Source: Aestuariispira ectoiniformans
Lineage (GTDB): Bacteria; Pseudomonadota; Alphaproteobacteria; UBA8366; Aestuariispiraceae
Length of the DNA: 64,000 bases
Assembly (NCBI RefSeq): GCF_025136295.1
Contig: NZ_CP062788.1
Location: forward strand, 1,705,001 to 1,769,000
Reading direction: 5' to 3'
Of this stretch, positions 16,746-25,560 are shown piece after piece (within the stretch, counting starts at the first letter, position 1; the number at the start of each line of letters is the position of its first letter). The translations under genes were made by a program, and so were the position numbers. Under the pieces are notes generated by a model. It had not been told where the DNA came from, searched no databases, and was given only the letters and a program-made list of their open reading frames with translations.

Positions 16746-17699
16746 ATGTTCCACAAAACGATTAAGTCTGTCGCTTTGGCAGGCGTCGCTGCACTGGCGT
16801 TTACCGGTGCCGCGCAGGCTGCGGACCCCGCAAGCTGTAAAGATGTTACATTCTCTGACGTAGGTTGGACCGATATCACGGCGACGACCGCGACCACGAG
16901 TGTTGTGCTTGATGCACTGGGCTATGCCCCGGAAGCTAAGGTTTTGAGTGTTCCTGTCACGTATAAGAGCATGGAAAACGGCGATATCGACGTGTTCCTC
17001 GGGAACTGGATGCCGTCCATGGCGGGTGATGCAGAGCCGTATTTCAAAAAAGGGTCGGTTGAAAAGCTGTCCCAACCGAACCTGGTTGGCGCAAAATACA
17101 CCCTGGCTGTGAACAAGGCTGCCGCAGATGCCGGCCTGAAGGATTTTGCTGACATCGCAAAATTCAAGGACCAGCTGGATGGCAAGATCTACGGGATCGA
17201 GCCGGGCAACGATGGTAACCGTCTGATCCAGGATATGATCGACAAGGGTGCTTTCGGCCTGAAAGGTTTCGAGGTCGTGGAAAGCTCTGAGCAGGGGATG
17301 CTGTCTCAGGTTCAGCGCGCCAGCAAGCGCGGTGAAATGGTTGTGTTCCTGGGTTGGGAACCGCATCCGATGAATTCGAATTTCGACCTGACCTATCTGT
17401 CTGGCGGTGACGACTATTTCGGCCCGAATTATGGCGGTGCCGAGGTCTACACCAATGTCCGCAAGGGATATCTGGATGAATGCCCGAACCTGGGCAAGCT
17501 GCTGACGAACCAGAAATTTACCCTGGCTCTGGAAAACGAAGTCATGGGTTCTATTCTGGACGAGGGTGAAGACCCGAAAGATGCTGCGACTGCATGGCTG
17601 AAAGCACATCCGGCCATTCTGGACGGTTGGATGGAAGGCGTGACCACCATGGACGGTGGTGATGGCCTGGCTGCTGTCAAAGGCCACCTGGGCCTCTAA
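16746..17699 (+). CDS. choX: Choline/betaine ABC transporter substrate-binding protein
   Basis: This 317-residue periplasmic protein binds choline (or betaine) for the ChoXWV importer. A signal peptide (FHKTIKSVALAGVAALAF...AQA) is followed by an OpuAC-type binding fold. That fold includes VGWTDITATTATTSVVLDAL, VFLGNWMPSM near residue 93 and VVFLGWEPHPMN near 200, which carry the tryptophans that form the quaternary-ammonium cage. The ATG at 16746 is chosen because GGGAG lies upstream and the signal peptide begins there; an upstream in-frame ATG at 16683 would add a charged leader. A strong hairpin terminator separates it from choW, so it is likely made in excess over the membrane parts. Confidence 0.92.
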   Translation: MFHKTIKSVALAGVAALAFTGAAQAADPASCKDVTFSDVGWTDITATTATTSVVLDALGYAPEAKVLSVPVTYKSMENGDIDVFLGNWMPSMAGDAEPYFKKGSVEKLSQPNLVGAKYTLAVNKAAADAGLKDFADIAKFKDQLDGKIYGIEPGNDGNRLIQDMIDKGAFGLKGFEVVESSEQGMLSQVQRASKRGEMVVFLGWEPHPMNSNFDLTYLSGGDDYFGPNYGGAEVYTNVRKGYLDECPNLGKLLTNQKFTLALENEVMGSILDEGEDPKDAATAWLKAHPAILDGWMEGVTTMDGGDGLAAVKGHLGL

Positions 17700-17715
17700 G
17701 GCAAAGCCTTAACAG

Positions 17716-17760
17716 AGCCGGCCGGATCATGCCTTTATTTCGATCCGGCCGGCTTTATTT
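17716..17760 (+). terminator. Strong hairpin with T-rich tail between choX and choW
   Basis: A perfect 13-bp stem (AGCCGGCCGGATC, 17716-17728, with 17742-17754) has a 13-nt loop and a TTTATTTTAATT tail. It lies inside the transporter operon, so it probably acts as a partial terminator or a 3'-end protector for choX mRNA. Confidence 0.9.
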
Positions 17761-17826
17761 TAATTAGCCTATAATAAACAAAAAATTTGCTTCTCCTAGA
17801 AACTGCGACCCCAACGGGAGAGAACG

Positions 17827-18681
17827 ATGGACGCGCTGTCAGATTTCACAATTCCGAAAATTCCGATCGGCAAGGGCATGGAATATGTCGTCGACAAGTT
17901 GGACCAGTACTTTTTCTGGTTCTTCGAGGCGATCCGTGTGTCGCTGGAATTTCTCACGAATAACCTGGCAGAAGTCCTGCTCTGGTTCCCTAGCTGGTTG
18001 CTGATCATTGTGGTTGCTGCTGGTGTCTATAAGCTGCACAAATCCTGGATACTGGCGCTTCTGACGCTTTTGGGGCTGCTCTTCACAGTTAACCAGGGGT
18101 ACTGGGAAGAAACCGTCTACACCATTACCCTGATTATCTGGGCAACGGTGGTTTGCGTGGTGATTGGCGTGCCTTTGGGGATTGCCGCGGCGCACCGGCC
18201 AAAGCTCTGGATGGTGTTGCGTCCCATTCTGGACATGATGCAGACTATCCCGACCTTTGTTTACCTTATTCCGGCCCTGATTTTCTTCGGTCTGGGCATG
18301 CCGTCCGGCCTGATCGCAACGGTCATTTTCGCCGTGCCCGCGCCGATCCGCCTGACATATCTGGGTATATCATCTGCGCCGACACAGTTGATCGAGGCCG
18401 CGGAAAGCTTTGGTGCGACCAAGCGTCAGTTGCTTTGGAAAGTTGAGATTCCACATGCCATGCCGACCATTATGGCGGGCGTGACGCAATGTATCATGCT
18501 GTCATTGTCGATGGTTGTGATCGCCTCCATGGTTGGGGCTGATGGTCTGGGTATTCCGGTTCTGCGCGCGCTGAACACGGTGAATGTGGCGAAGGGTTTC
18601 GAAGCTGGTCTGGCGATCGTTGTGGTCGCGATCCTGATGGACCGGATCTGCAAACGGCCTGGCCGCAAAGACGGGGAGTAA
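17827..18681 (+). CDS. choW: Choline ABC transporter permease
   Basis: This 284-residue inner-membrane permease of the ProW family has about six to seven membrane segments in its last 220 residues, after an amphipathic N-terminal stretch. The EAA loop that contacts the ATPase is visible as LIEAAESFGATKRQLLWKVEIPHAMPTIMAG near residue 190-220 (key residues EAA...G). It passes choline or betaine from ChoX across the membrane. It is 6 nt upstream of choV and follows the choX terminator. Confidence 0.93.
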   Translation: MDALSDFTIPKIPIGKGMEYVVDKLDQYFFWFFEAIRVSLEFLTNNLAEVLLWFPSWLLIIVVAAGVYKLHKSWILALLTLLGLLFTVNQGYWEETVYTITLIIWATVVCVVIGVPLGIAAAHRPKLWMVLRPILDMMQTIPTFVYLIPALIFFGLGMPSGLIATVIFAVPAPIRLTYLGISSAPTQLIEAAESFGATKRQLLWKVEIPHAMPTIMAGVTQCIMLSLSMVVIASMVGADGLGIPVLRALNTVNVAKGFEAGLAIVVVAILMDRICKRPGRKDGE

Positions 18682-18687
18682 GGGGTA

Positions 18688-19905
18688 ATGTCTGTGAATG
18701 AAAATCCCGTTGCCGTTTCCTTCCGCAATGTCGACATCATCTTTGGTGACGCACAGGCGGAGGCGGTCCAGATGCTGGACGACGGCCATACGCGGTCCGA
18801 AATCCTGGAAACGACCGATGCCGTTCTCGGGGTTGCGGATGCCAGCATTGATATTCATGAGGGTGAAATCTGCGTCCTGATGGGCCTGTCGGGGTCGGGC
18901 AAGTCCACGCTGTTGCGCGCGGTCAACGGCCTGAACAAGGTCACCCGGGGCAAGGTGCTGGTACAGGATGCGGACCGTCAGGTAGATATCGCCTCCTGTG
19001 ATTCCCAGACCCTGCGCCATATGCGCATGGAACGCATCTCCATGGTTTTTCAGCAGTTCGGCCTGCTGCCCTGGCGCACGGTTGAGGAAAATGTCGGGCT
19101 GGGTCTGGAACTGGCAGGCATGCCGCTGGAAAAGCGCAAGTCGATTATTCATGAAAAACTGGAGCTGGTCGGCCTTGCACCGTGGAAGGATAAATACGCT
19201 CACGAGCTGTCCGGTGGGATGCAGCAGCGTGTCGGCCTTGCGCGTGCCTTTGCCACCGACGCGGATATCCTGCTGATGGACGAGCCGTTCTCCGCGCTTG
19301 ACCCGCTGATCCGTAACCAGTTGCAGGACTTCCTGCTGGACCTGCAGAAGAACCTGAACAAAACGATCATCTTCGTCAGCCATGATCTGGATGAGGCCCT
19401 GAAGCTGGGCAATCATATCGCGATCATGGAAGAAGGCCGGATCGTCCAGTATGGCGAGCCGGAGGATATCGTCCTTAACCCGGCCAATGAATATGTGGCC
19501 GAATTCGTTGCCCATATGAACCCGCTGAACGTCCTTCAGGGGTCCAGCTTCATGACGCCGCTGGCGGACCTGAAGCGTGATGGTGATGACGTGGTTCTCG
19601 ATGCAAAAGGTCATTACCGGGTCAAGCTGAATGGCGGTGATATCCCTGTCTCGGCCAGTTTTGACGGAAAAGAAGCCCGGATTGTCGCTTGCGATGACGA
19701 CACGGAAGTGAATACTCTTGCCGACGATGTTCTCGTGATGGCACCGGCCAGCATGAAAATGCGCTGGAATATTGAAATCCGTCACCATACCGGTTGGCCG
19801 GTATTGGTTATGGATGGCGACCAGATGGTTGGCGTTGTCGGGGACGATGAAATTTACGGCGGCATTCTGCGGCAAAGCAGTCTGGGCCAGGATAACGGTA
19901 AGTAG
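18688..19905 (+). CDS. choV: Choline ABC transporter ATP-binding protein
   Basis: This 405-residue ATPase has Walker A GLSGSGKST near residue 69, Q-loop FQQFGLLPW, the signature LSGGMQQR near 174 and Walker B ILLMDEPFSALD near 194. The last 130 residues form an accessory regulatory region like the CBS-type tail of ProV/ChoV, though the CBS pattern is poor. It energises choline import with ChoX and ChoW. The next gene, a HAD phosphatase, starts 8 nt later and may be co-transcribed. Confidence 0.93.
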   Translation: MSVNENPVAVSFRNVDIIFGDAQAEAVQMLDDGHTRSEILETTDAVLGVADASIDIHEGEICVLMGLSGSGKSTLLRAVNGLNKVTRGKVLVQDADRQVDIASCDSQTLRHMRMERISMVFQQFGLLPWRTVEENVGLGLELAGMPLEKRKSIIHEKLELVGLAPWKDKYAHELSGGMQQRVGLARAFATDADILLMDEPFSALDPLIRNQLQDFLLDLQKNLNKTIIFVSHDLDEALKLGNHIAIMEEGRIVQYGEPEDIVLNPANEYVAEFVAHMNPLNVLQGSSFMTPLADLKRDGDDVVLDAKGHYRVKLNGGDIPVSASFDGKEARIVACDDDTEVNTLADDVLVMAPASMKMRWNIEIRHHTGWPVLVMDGDQMVGVVGDDEIYGGILRQSSLGQDNGK

Positions 19906-19913
19906 GATACTCC

Positions 19914-20624
19914 ATGACCATCAAGGCGGTTCTTTTCGACAAAGACGGCACTTTGGTTGACTTTCATAAAACGTGGATGCCGCCCTGTTGGGCGGCAGCG
20001 CGTTTTTTTGCGGCCAATGATGAAGACCTGGCGCGGGAACTGATGATCCTGGGCGGGCTTGATCCGGAGACGGGCCGTATGAAATCAGGCTCGCTTTTGG
20101 CGGCGGCGAACAATCATGAAATCGTCGAGGGCTGGCTGCCGCTGGCGCCTTTCCGTCAAACCGATGACCGGGCCGCCCTGGTGCATGAAGTCAATCAGAT
20201 TTTCATGCTGGAAGGGTTGAAGAATGCTGCGGTGGTTACCGACCTGAACGTTCTGTTCGACAAGTTGGAAGCGATGAACTGCCGTCTGGGGGTCGCCACC
20301 ATGGACAGCGAAGAGGCCGCCCTGCGGTCGCTTTCAGAGTTCGGCGTGAAAGACCGGTTGGACTATATCGCGGGCTATGATTCCGGCCATGGCAGCAAAC
20401 CTGGGCCGGGCATGGTTCACGGCTTTGCGGACAAGCTGGACCTTGATACGTCCGAAATCCTGGTTGTCGGCGACAATCTTCATGACCTGCATATGGGCCG
20501 GTCTGCCGGGGCGGGGATGGTTGTCGGTGTGTTGACCGGGACCAGCCTGCGCGAAGACCTGACCGCCGATGCCGACCATGTGCTGGACAGCATTGAGGGT
20601 CTGCCTGAGTTGCTGGCCGGTTAG
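19914..20624 (+). CDS. HAD-superfamily phosphatase (HAD-IA, Gph-like)
   Basis: This 236-residue haloacid-dehalogenase hydrolase has motif I VLFDKDGTLVDF at the N-terminus, motif II VATMDS near 126, a lysine in SKPGPGM near 163 and motif III VVGDNLHDLHMG near 184. It would act on a small phosphate ester such as phosphoglycolate; the substrate cannot be told from sequence. Only 8 nt separate it from choV. Whether its substrate relates to phosphocholine-type compounds is speculation. Its stop overlaps that of the convergent amidotransferase by 4 bp. Confidence 0.85.
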   Translation: MTIKAVLFDKDGTLVDFHKTWMPPCWAAARFFAANDEDLARELMILGGLDPETGRMKSGSLLAAANNHEIVEGWLPLAPFRQTDDRAALVHEVNQIFMLEGLKNAAVVTDLNVLFDKLEAMNCRLGVATMDSEEAALRSLSEFGVKDRLDYIAGYDSGHGSKPGPGMVHGFADKLDLDTSEILVVGDNLHDLHMGRSAGAGMVVGVLTGTSLREDLTADADHVLDSIEGLPELLAG

Positions 20625-21394
20625 TTTATATCCAATCCCGCCAGGGTCGGCCTGCCGTCGCCTTCCGAGATCAGGATGCTGTCCGGTGGCACTTCCTTCC
20701 AGGTCTGGCTTTCTTCCGTGACCGGTTCGGACATGACCGTCAAGCCGCCTTTCTCATCACAGTAATAAAGCGACGGCGGGCGGTCATCGGTTGAATAGCG
20801 CACGGCATAATAGCGGCTGCCATCGGTAAAGGCCGCGGTCATGCGGAAGGGCAGCTTGATGTCATAGTCGCCCATCAGGCCCCGAATCTCGTTGATAGTT
20901 TCACGCGTTGCGGTAACCGGATCATCGTCCAGGCCGTTACTCAACAACATGAAGAAAATTGCCTCGCTATCGGTCGTACCTTTGCGGCAGTGATAAGTTT
21001 CGTCGGGAATTCGGTTTTCCATTGCACGGCGCAGGCGGTGATAGTCGCCGACCTGACCGTTATGCATGAACATCCAGCGTCCATGGCTGAAGGGATGACA
21101 GTTGGCACGGCTGGTGGCGGTGCCAGTGGAGGCCCGTACATGGGCGAAGAAATTCGGTGATTTGATTTGGCGGGCGAGACTGCGCAGGTTGCCGTCATTC
21201 CAGGCGGGCAGAATTTCGTGATAGGTGCCAGGGATATTGCGTTCGCCGAACCAGCCGACCCCGAATCCGTCGCCATTGGTCGGCGTTTTGGCCTCATGCG
21301 CCTGCAGGCTCTGATCAATCAGGGAATGTTTCGGCGTGTAAAGCAGGTCTTCGAGGAATATCGCTGGGCCACGATAACTCAGCCAACGGCACAT
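20621..21394 (-). CDS. Class II glutamine amidotransferase (YafJ family)
   Basis: This 257-residue protein starts MCRWLSYRG, so Cys2 becomes the N-terminal nucleophile after Met removal, as in class II amidotransferases. TNGDGFGVGWFGE near residue 40 and HVRASTGTATSRANCHPF near 84 form the glutamine pocket, and MHNGQVGDY follows near 110. It lacks a synthetase domain and resembles YafJ/EgtC-type stand-alone amidohydrolases. The substrate is unknown; no ergothioneine genes are nearby. Confidence 0.88.
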   Translation of the reverse strand: MCRWLSYRGPAIFLEDLLYTPKHSLIDQSLQAHEAKTPTNGDGFGVGWFGERNIPGTYHEILPAWNDGNLRSLARQIKSPNFFAHVRASTGTATSRANCHPFSHGRWMFMHNGQVGDYHRLRRAMENRIPDETYHCRKGTTDSEAIFFMLLSNGLDDDPVTATRETINEIRGLMGDYDIKLPFRMTAAFTDGSRYYAVRYSTDDRPPSLYYCDEKGGLTVMSEPVTEESQTWKEVPPDSILISEGDGRPTLAGLDIN

Positions 21395-21464
21395 GATACG
21401 GCTACTCTCTTCGCAAGGATATGAAACGATAGGAAGATAGTGATGCGCCTGGCCGTATGGCTTG

Positions 21465-22628
21465 TCAATTCTCCACTTTGTAGGGAGACATTTCCATCAA
21501 ATGGGCCATGAGGTGGCGCTCCTCGGCCTTTTCCTGATCGAAATAGCTGTCGACGGCGTCACTGAAACCGGCATCCGGGAACCAATGGGCGGAATAGGTG
21601 CGCACCGGCAGGTAACCGCGCTGGATTTTATGTTCGCCCTGGGTGCCCGCTTCGACCCAGTCGAGCCCCTGTTCGATTGCATAGTCGATGGCCTGATAAT
21701 AGCAGGCCTCGAAATGCAGGAACTTATAATAGTCGCCGTCACAGCCCCAGTTCCGGCCATAGAGGCGGTGCTTGCCCTTCAGGTTGAGCGCACCCGCGAT
21801 GGGCAGGTCGTCCAGATAGGCCATGACCAATACCACATTATCGGCGAGGCGCTCCTGAAGCAGGTCGAAGAAGGGGCGGCGCAGATAGGGGGCACCCCAT
21901 TTCCTGTCATAGGTGTCGATGTAAAAGCGGTAGAAGTAGTCCCAGTCGTTGGGTGTAATGTCGTCGCCGGAAAGCGCGGTCAGCTCAATGCCGCTGTCCT
22001 GCAGTTTCGCGCGTTCCTTGCGGATCGACTTGCGCTTGCGGCTGCTCAGCGCCCCCAGAAAATCATCGAAACTTTGATAGTCGTGGTTTTCCCAGTGATA
22101 CTGGTGTCCGTGGCGGATCAGGAAGCCCAGCTCTTGCAGAAACGGAACATCCTCGCCCGGCAGGAAGTTGATATGGACGCTGGAAATGCTGTAGCGGTCC
22201 GCGACCTGAACCAGTCCGCTGACCAGTCCCTTGACGATAAGGCGGCGGTCTTCATTCGGATGCACAAGGAAGCGTGGGCCGGGAACAGGCGTGAAGGGCA
22301 CAGCGCTCAACAGTTTCGGATAATAGCGGCCTCCGGCGCGTTCATAGGCATCCGCGATGGCATAGTCGAAAACATACTCACCATGGGAATGCCCCTTCAC
22401 ATAAAGTGGCATTGCGCCAAGCAGCCGTCCAGCGGCGTCCCGCAGGGTGAGGTGTTGAGGCAGCCAGCCGCTTTCCGCGCTGACGGAACCACTATCCTCC
22501 AGGGCGCTTAGAAAGGCATAGGTGACAAAGGGGTTATCGTCGCCAGCACATCTATCCCATTCCATCGAATCGATAGCGGAAATCCGGTCGAACGTCTGTA
22601 ATGTAAGTTCCTCGGAACCGTCTGGCAT
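21465..22628 (-). CDS. GNAT-fold protein of the COG3146/DUF482 (FemAB-like) family
   Basis: The 387-residue protein has the pattern of COG3146 'peptidogalycan biosynthesis' proteins, which adopt a FemAB/GNAT acyltransferase fold. Diagnostic segments are WDRCAGDDNPFVTYAFL near residue 25, SSRKRKSIRKERAKL near 190, YDRKWGAPYLRRPFF near 227 and AGTQGEHKIQRGY near 330. It has no signal peptide. Its acceptor is unknown; a role in aminoacyl or acyl transfer is a family-level guess. The start at 22628 is chosen over an upstream ATG because AGGAAAG lies 8 nt before it. It is divergent from the FAD oxidoreductase gene. Confidence 0.85.
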   Translation of the reverse strand: MPDGSEELTLQTFDRISAIDSMEWDRCAGDDNPFVTYAFLSALEDSGSVSAESGWLPQHLTLRDAAGRLLGAMPLYVKGHSHGEYVFDYAIADAYERAGGRYYPKLLSAVPFTPVPGPRFLVHPNEDRRLIVKGLVSGLVQVADRYSISSVHINFLPGEDVPFLQELGFLIRHGHQYHWENHDYQSFDDFLGALSSRKRKSIRKERAKLQDSGIELTALSGDDITPNDWDYFYRFYIDTYDRKWGAPYLRRPFFDLLQERLADNVVLVMAYLDDLPIAGALNLKGKHRLYGRNWGCDGDYYKFLHFEACYYQAIDYAIEQGLDWVEAGTQGEHKIQRGYLPVRTYSAHWFPDAGFSDAVDSYFDQEKAEERHLMAHLMEMSPYKVEN

Positions 22629-22697
22629 GGTTGGCTTTCCTGTGCTTGCCCTGCAAAGATGTGGCCCCTCCATTGACAGGGGTCAACCCTTCCCTTA

Positions 22698-22709
22698 TTG
22701 TGATCACAA
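22698..22709. promoter_or_regulatory. TTGTGATCACAA palindrome, candidate operator
   Basis: A perfect 12-bp palindrome lies 48 nt before the FAD oxidoreductase ATG and 69 nt from the divergent COG3146 gene. The same core occurs at 52683 and 62699, with a near-copy at 33527. It is not a CRP site, because there is no 6-nt spacer between TGTGA and TCACA. Confidence 0.6.
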
Positions 22710-22757
22710 AATTATACATTTGTATAACAAGCCTGATCGGACAGGTGGGAGACTAAC

Positions 22758-24365
22758 ATGGCGGATAAGAGTTACGACGCAATTGTCATCGGCGCCGGGC
22801 ATAACGGCCTGACCTGTGCGGGCTATCTGGCGCGTGCCGGATTGACGGTGAAAGTGGTTGAGGCACGCGACAAGGTCGGCGGTGCCGCGGTCACCGAAGA
22901 ATTCCATCCGGGCTTTCGCAATTCTGTCTTTTCCTACGTTGTCAGCCTGCTGAACCCCAAGGTCATTCGTGATCTGGAACTGCATAAGCATGGCTTGCAG
23001 ATAATTGACCGGACCGGCGGCAGTTTCAGTGCGTTGGATGTGGATAACTATCTGTGGATGTGCCGCGACCAGGAACGCGCCAAGAAGGAACTGGCCAAAT
23101 ATTCCAAGGAAGATGCGGCGGTCTGGGATGAGTTTGACGCCCGTCTGGTGGAAATCGCCGAATTGCTGCGCGATGTGGCGCTGGAAACGCCGCCCAATAT
23201 CGGTGGTGGCTGGGGTGATTTGTGGACGTTGCTGGGTGTTGCCAACAAGTCCCGTAAATTGTCGCCGCAGCAACAGGCAACGCTGATTGAACTGATGACC
23301 ATGTCCATTGGTGACTATCTGGACAAATGGTTCGAAGGCACGGCGATCAAGGGCGAGTTGGGTTTTGAAGGTGTGATCGGAAACTTTGTCAGCCCATATC
23401 AGGCAGGGTCAGCCTATGTATTGCTGCATCATGTATTTGGTGAGGTGAATGGCAAGACCGGTGCCTGGGGCCATGCCAAGGGCGGTATGGGGGCAATTAC
23501 CCAGGCCATGGCGAAATCCGCCGAGTCCGTCGGCGTCGATATCGAGGTGAACGCGCCGGTCAAGCAGGTTCTGACGGAAAAGGGCAAGGCGGTCGGTGTG
23601 GAACTGGCGGATGGCCGCGTGATCCGGGCGAAACTGGTTTCCTCCAACCTGAACCCGAAACTGCTCTTCACGCAGTTGGTCGACGACGGCCTGTTGCCGC
23701 GCGAATTCAACCGGCGTATGCGTAGCTGGCGCAGCCAGTCCGGCACCTTCCGCATGAATGTGGCGTTGAGTGAGTTGCCGAAATTCCCGACCTTGGCAGG
23801 GGAGGAAAACCCTGCACAGTTCCTGAACGGGACGGTCAATGTCTGCCCGTCGCTGGACTATATCCAGAATGCCTATGATGATGCGCGCAAGGTCGGCTGG
23901 GCGCAAAAGCCGGTGATCTCAATGTGCATTCCGTCGACCATCGACGATACGCTGGCGCCTGAAGGTTGCCATGTGGCCAGCATGTTCTGCCAGCATTTCA
24001 ACCCGGACCTGCCGGATGGCAAGAGCTGGGACGATGTGAAGGAGGATGTGGCCGATCTGATCATCGATACGATGAATGAGCGCGCGCCGAACTTTAAGGC
24101 CTCCGTGGTTGGCCGCCAGATCAATTCGCCGCTGGATATCGAGCGCAAGCTCGGCATGCTGGGCGGCGATATCTTCCACGGGGCGCTGCATCTGGATCAG
24201 CTTTATTCCATGCGCCCCGCACCGGGCTATGCCGATTACCGCAGCCCGATCCCGGGCCTCTACATGTGCGGGTCCGGCACTCATCCGGGTGGCGGGGTAT
24301 CGGGGTTGCCGGGCCATAATGCTGCCCGCGAAATCCTCAAGGATGTTAAACGTCGGCGTGTTTGA
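22758..24365 (+). CDS. FAD-dependent NAD(P)/FAD oxidoreductase, PYROXD2/phytoene-desaturase-like
   Basis: This 535-residue flavoprotein opens with the dinucleotide-binding motif DAIVIGAGHNGLTCAGYLAR, followed by VVEARDKVGGAAVTEEF. It ends with a second FAD contact, GLYMCGSGTHPGGGVSGLPGHNAAREI. This is the plan of CrtI-like and PYROXD2-like oxidoreductases. No carotenoid genes are near, so a carotenoid role is unlikely and the substrate is unknown. A TGTGATCACA operator is centred 54 nt upstream of the start and a strong terminator follows. The shared operator hints at a link with alanine, amine or GABA catabolism, which is inference only. Confidence 0.9.
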   Translation: MADKSYDAIVIGAGHNGLTCAGYLARAGLTVKVVEARDKVGGAAVTEEFHPGFRNSVFSYVVSLLNPKVIRDLELHKHGLQIIDRTGGSFSALDVDNYLWMCRDQERAKKELAKYSKEDAAVWDEFDARLVEIAELLRDVALETPPNIGGGWGDLWTLLGVANKSRKLSPQQQATLIELMTMSIGDYLDKWFEGTAIKGELGFEGVIGNFVSPYQAGSAYVLLHHVFGEVNGKTGAWGHAKGGMGAITQAMAKSAESVGVDIEVNAPVKQVLTEKGKAVGVELADGRVIRAKLVSSNLNPKLLFTQLVDDGLLPREFNRRMRSWRSQSGTFRMNVALSELPKFPTLAGEENPAQFLNGTVNVCPSLDYIQNAYDDARKVGWAQKPVISMCIPSTIDDTLAPEGCHVASMFCQHFNPDLPDGKSWDDVKEDVADLIIDTMNERAPNFKASVVGRQINSPLDIERKLGMLGGDIFHGALHLDQLYSMRPAPGYADYRSPIPGLYMCGSGTHPGGGVSGLPGHNAAREILKDVKRRRV

Positions 24366-24387
24366 CGTCCTTATTTTGGGGGAGGAG

Positions 24388-24425
24388 AAACGGCACTGTA
24401 CCCTGACGCAGTGCCGTTTTCTTTT
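24388..24425 (+). terminator. Rho-independent terminator after the FAD oxidoreductase
   Basis: An 11-bp stem (AAACGGCACTG, 24388-24398, with 24409-24419) is followed by TTTTCTTTT. Confidence 0.88.
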
Positions 24426-24502
24426 GGGGTATTTATTTACCTTGATCCGAATGTATGTTCACTATATGTTCCTCTGCGAAAGTCAAAGGAAGGGGAAAGT
24501 GG

Positions 24503-24913
24503 ATGATCAAGGGAAGTTGCCTCTGCGGCAAAGTGGCGTTCGAGATTTCGGGCAAACCCTATTCGTTGAGTTATTGCCATTGTTCCAGGTGCCGAAAAGC
24601 GGCGGGTGTCTTCTCGGCGGTTCTGGTTGGTAAGGGAAGTGATCTTCGAATCACGCAGGGCGAGGACGCAATCGCCAGGCTAACACCCGGGCCCGACTGG
24701 AAATTCGAACGCTGTTTCTGCAAGGACTGCGGCACGTCGCTGGGCGATTTGGAGACCGGTGACATCTATGTGGTGGCGGCCTCTGCCTTGGATGACGACC
24801 CGGGCATCCGCCCCTCGGCCCATATCCACACGGCCTCGAAACCGGCCTGGTATGAGATCGACGACGACCTGAAGAAATTCGAGGGGGATTATATCCCCGA
24901 CCCGCAAGACTAG
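24503..24913 (+). CDS. GFA family protein (glutathione-dependent formaldehyde-activating-like, CENP-V fold)
   Basis: This 136-residue zinc protein carries the GFA pattern: CLCGKV near residue 5, CHCSRCRK near 25 and CFCKDCGTSL near 70. These give two zinc sites. The founding member binds glutathione and formaldehyde, but most homologues have unproven activity. Start at 24503 is chosen for the upstream AAGGAAGGGG. It stands alone between a terminator and the convergent secreted-protein gene. A link with the formaldehyde dehydrogenase at the left end is possible but unsupported by position. Confidence 0.88.
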   Translation: MIKGSCLCGKVAFEISGKPYSLSYCHCSRCRKAAGVFSAVLVGKGSDLRITQGEDAIARLTPGPDWKFERCFCKDCGTSLGDLETGDIYVVAASALDDDPGIRPSAHIHTASKPAWYEIDDDLKKFEGDYIPDPQD

Positions 24914-24931
24914 TGGGCGCGAGTGCCAATA

Positions 24932-25555
24932 TTATTGGTTTTGGGTGATTGCTGCGGTTTCGAAGTCGTTGATCATCTGTCCGATGCGAATGATTTCGTC
25001 CTCATTGAATATGGTCTGACTCGTATCATTCAGATATTCGATCAGCAGATAATATTCGGTTTCATCGGTAATCACCCCTCGGGCCAGAATGGCACGCGCG
25101 GCTGCTCCTGGATGTTGGATATCCTCGAAATAGTTCCGACCGGTTCTGTTCTTGTAGAAGGCCGGGAAGTCTATGAGAGTGGACAGCCCGTTTTGTTGCG
25201 CCTGTTCCAAGGCAATGGAATGGTTGTTAATGGCCTGTTGAAGACTTGCGATTGTATCGCTTGCCGTCATTTTACGATCTTGAATGGCTGCTTGAATTTC
25301 CGCTCCTGTAGGGATGAGGGCCCTGCGGTCGGCGGATTGCTCCTCTCGCAACATATATTCTCTGATCACGTCAAAGATTTCCGAGAGACGGGCCAGTTCA
25401 GCTTGCATCTGTTCTTTTGTTCTTCTTACAACCATGTCTTGCTTCTCTTGTTGCGGGGGTGTGCTGTCTTGCGAGTAACCAAGAGGTGAAAATGGCAAAG
25501 GCGCCAGGAGACATACTCCCAGCGCCAAGAAAAGGTTACCCCAATATTTGGGCAA
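24932..25555 (-). CDS. Predicted secreted protein with coiled-coil stretch, unknown function
   Basis: The 207-residue product begins with a signal-peptide-like segment (NLFLALGVCLLAPLPFSPLGYSQ) and is otherwise hydrophilic. Residues 45-120 are helical and rich in Glu, Gln and Ala, with heptad-like spacing, then a Tyr/Phe/Asn-rich tail. No family is recognised. It starts 5 nt from the end of the RidA-like gene on the same strand, so it is probably co-transcribed with it. Confidence 0.7.
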   Translation of the reverse strand: MPKYWGNLFLALGVCLLAPLPFSPLGYSQDSTPPQQEKQDMVVRRTKEQMQAELARLSEIFDVIREYMLREEQSADRRALIPTGAEIQAAIQDRKMTASDTIASLQQAINNHSIALEQAQQNGLSTLIDFPAFYKNRTGRNYFEDIQHPGAAARAILARGVITDETEYYLLIEYLNDTSQTIFNEDEIIRIGQMINDFETAAITQNQ

Positions 25556-25560
25556 CGGTC

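Noticed and set aside
22698-22709. Reading TTGTGATCACAA as a CRP/FNR-type site
   Set aside because: CRP half-sites TGTGA and TCACA are separated by six bases; here they share the central AT with no spacer.
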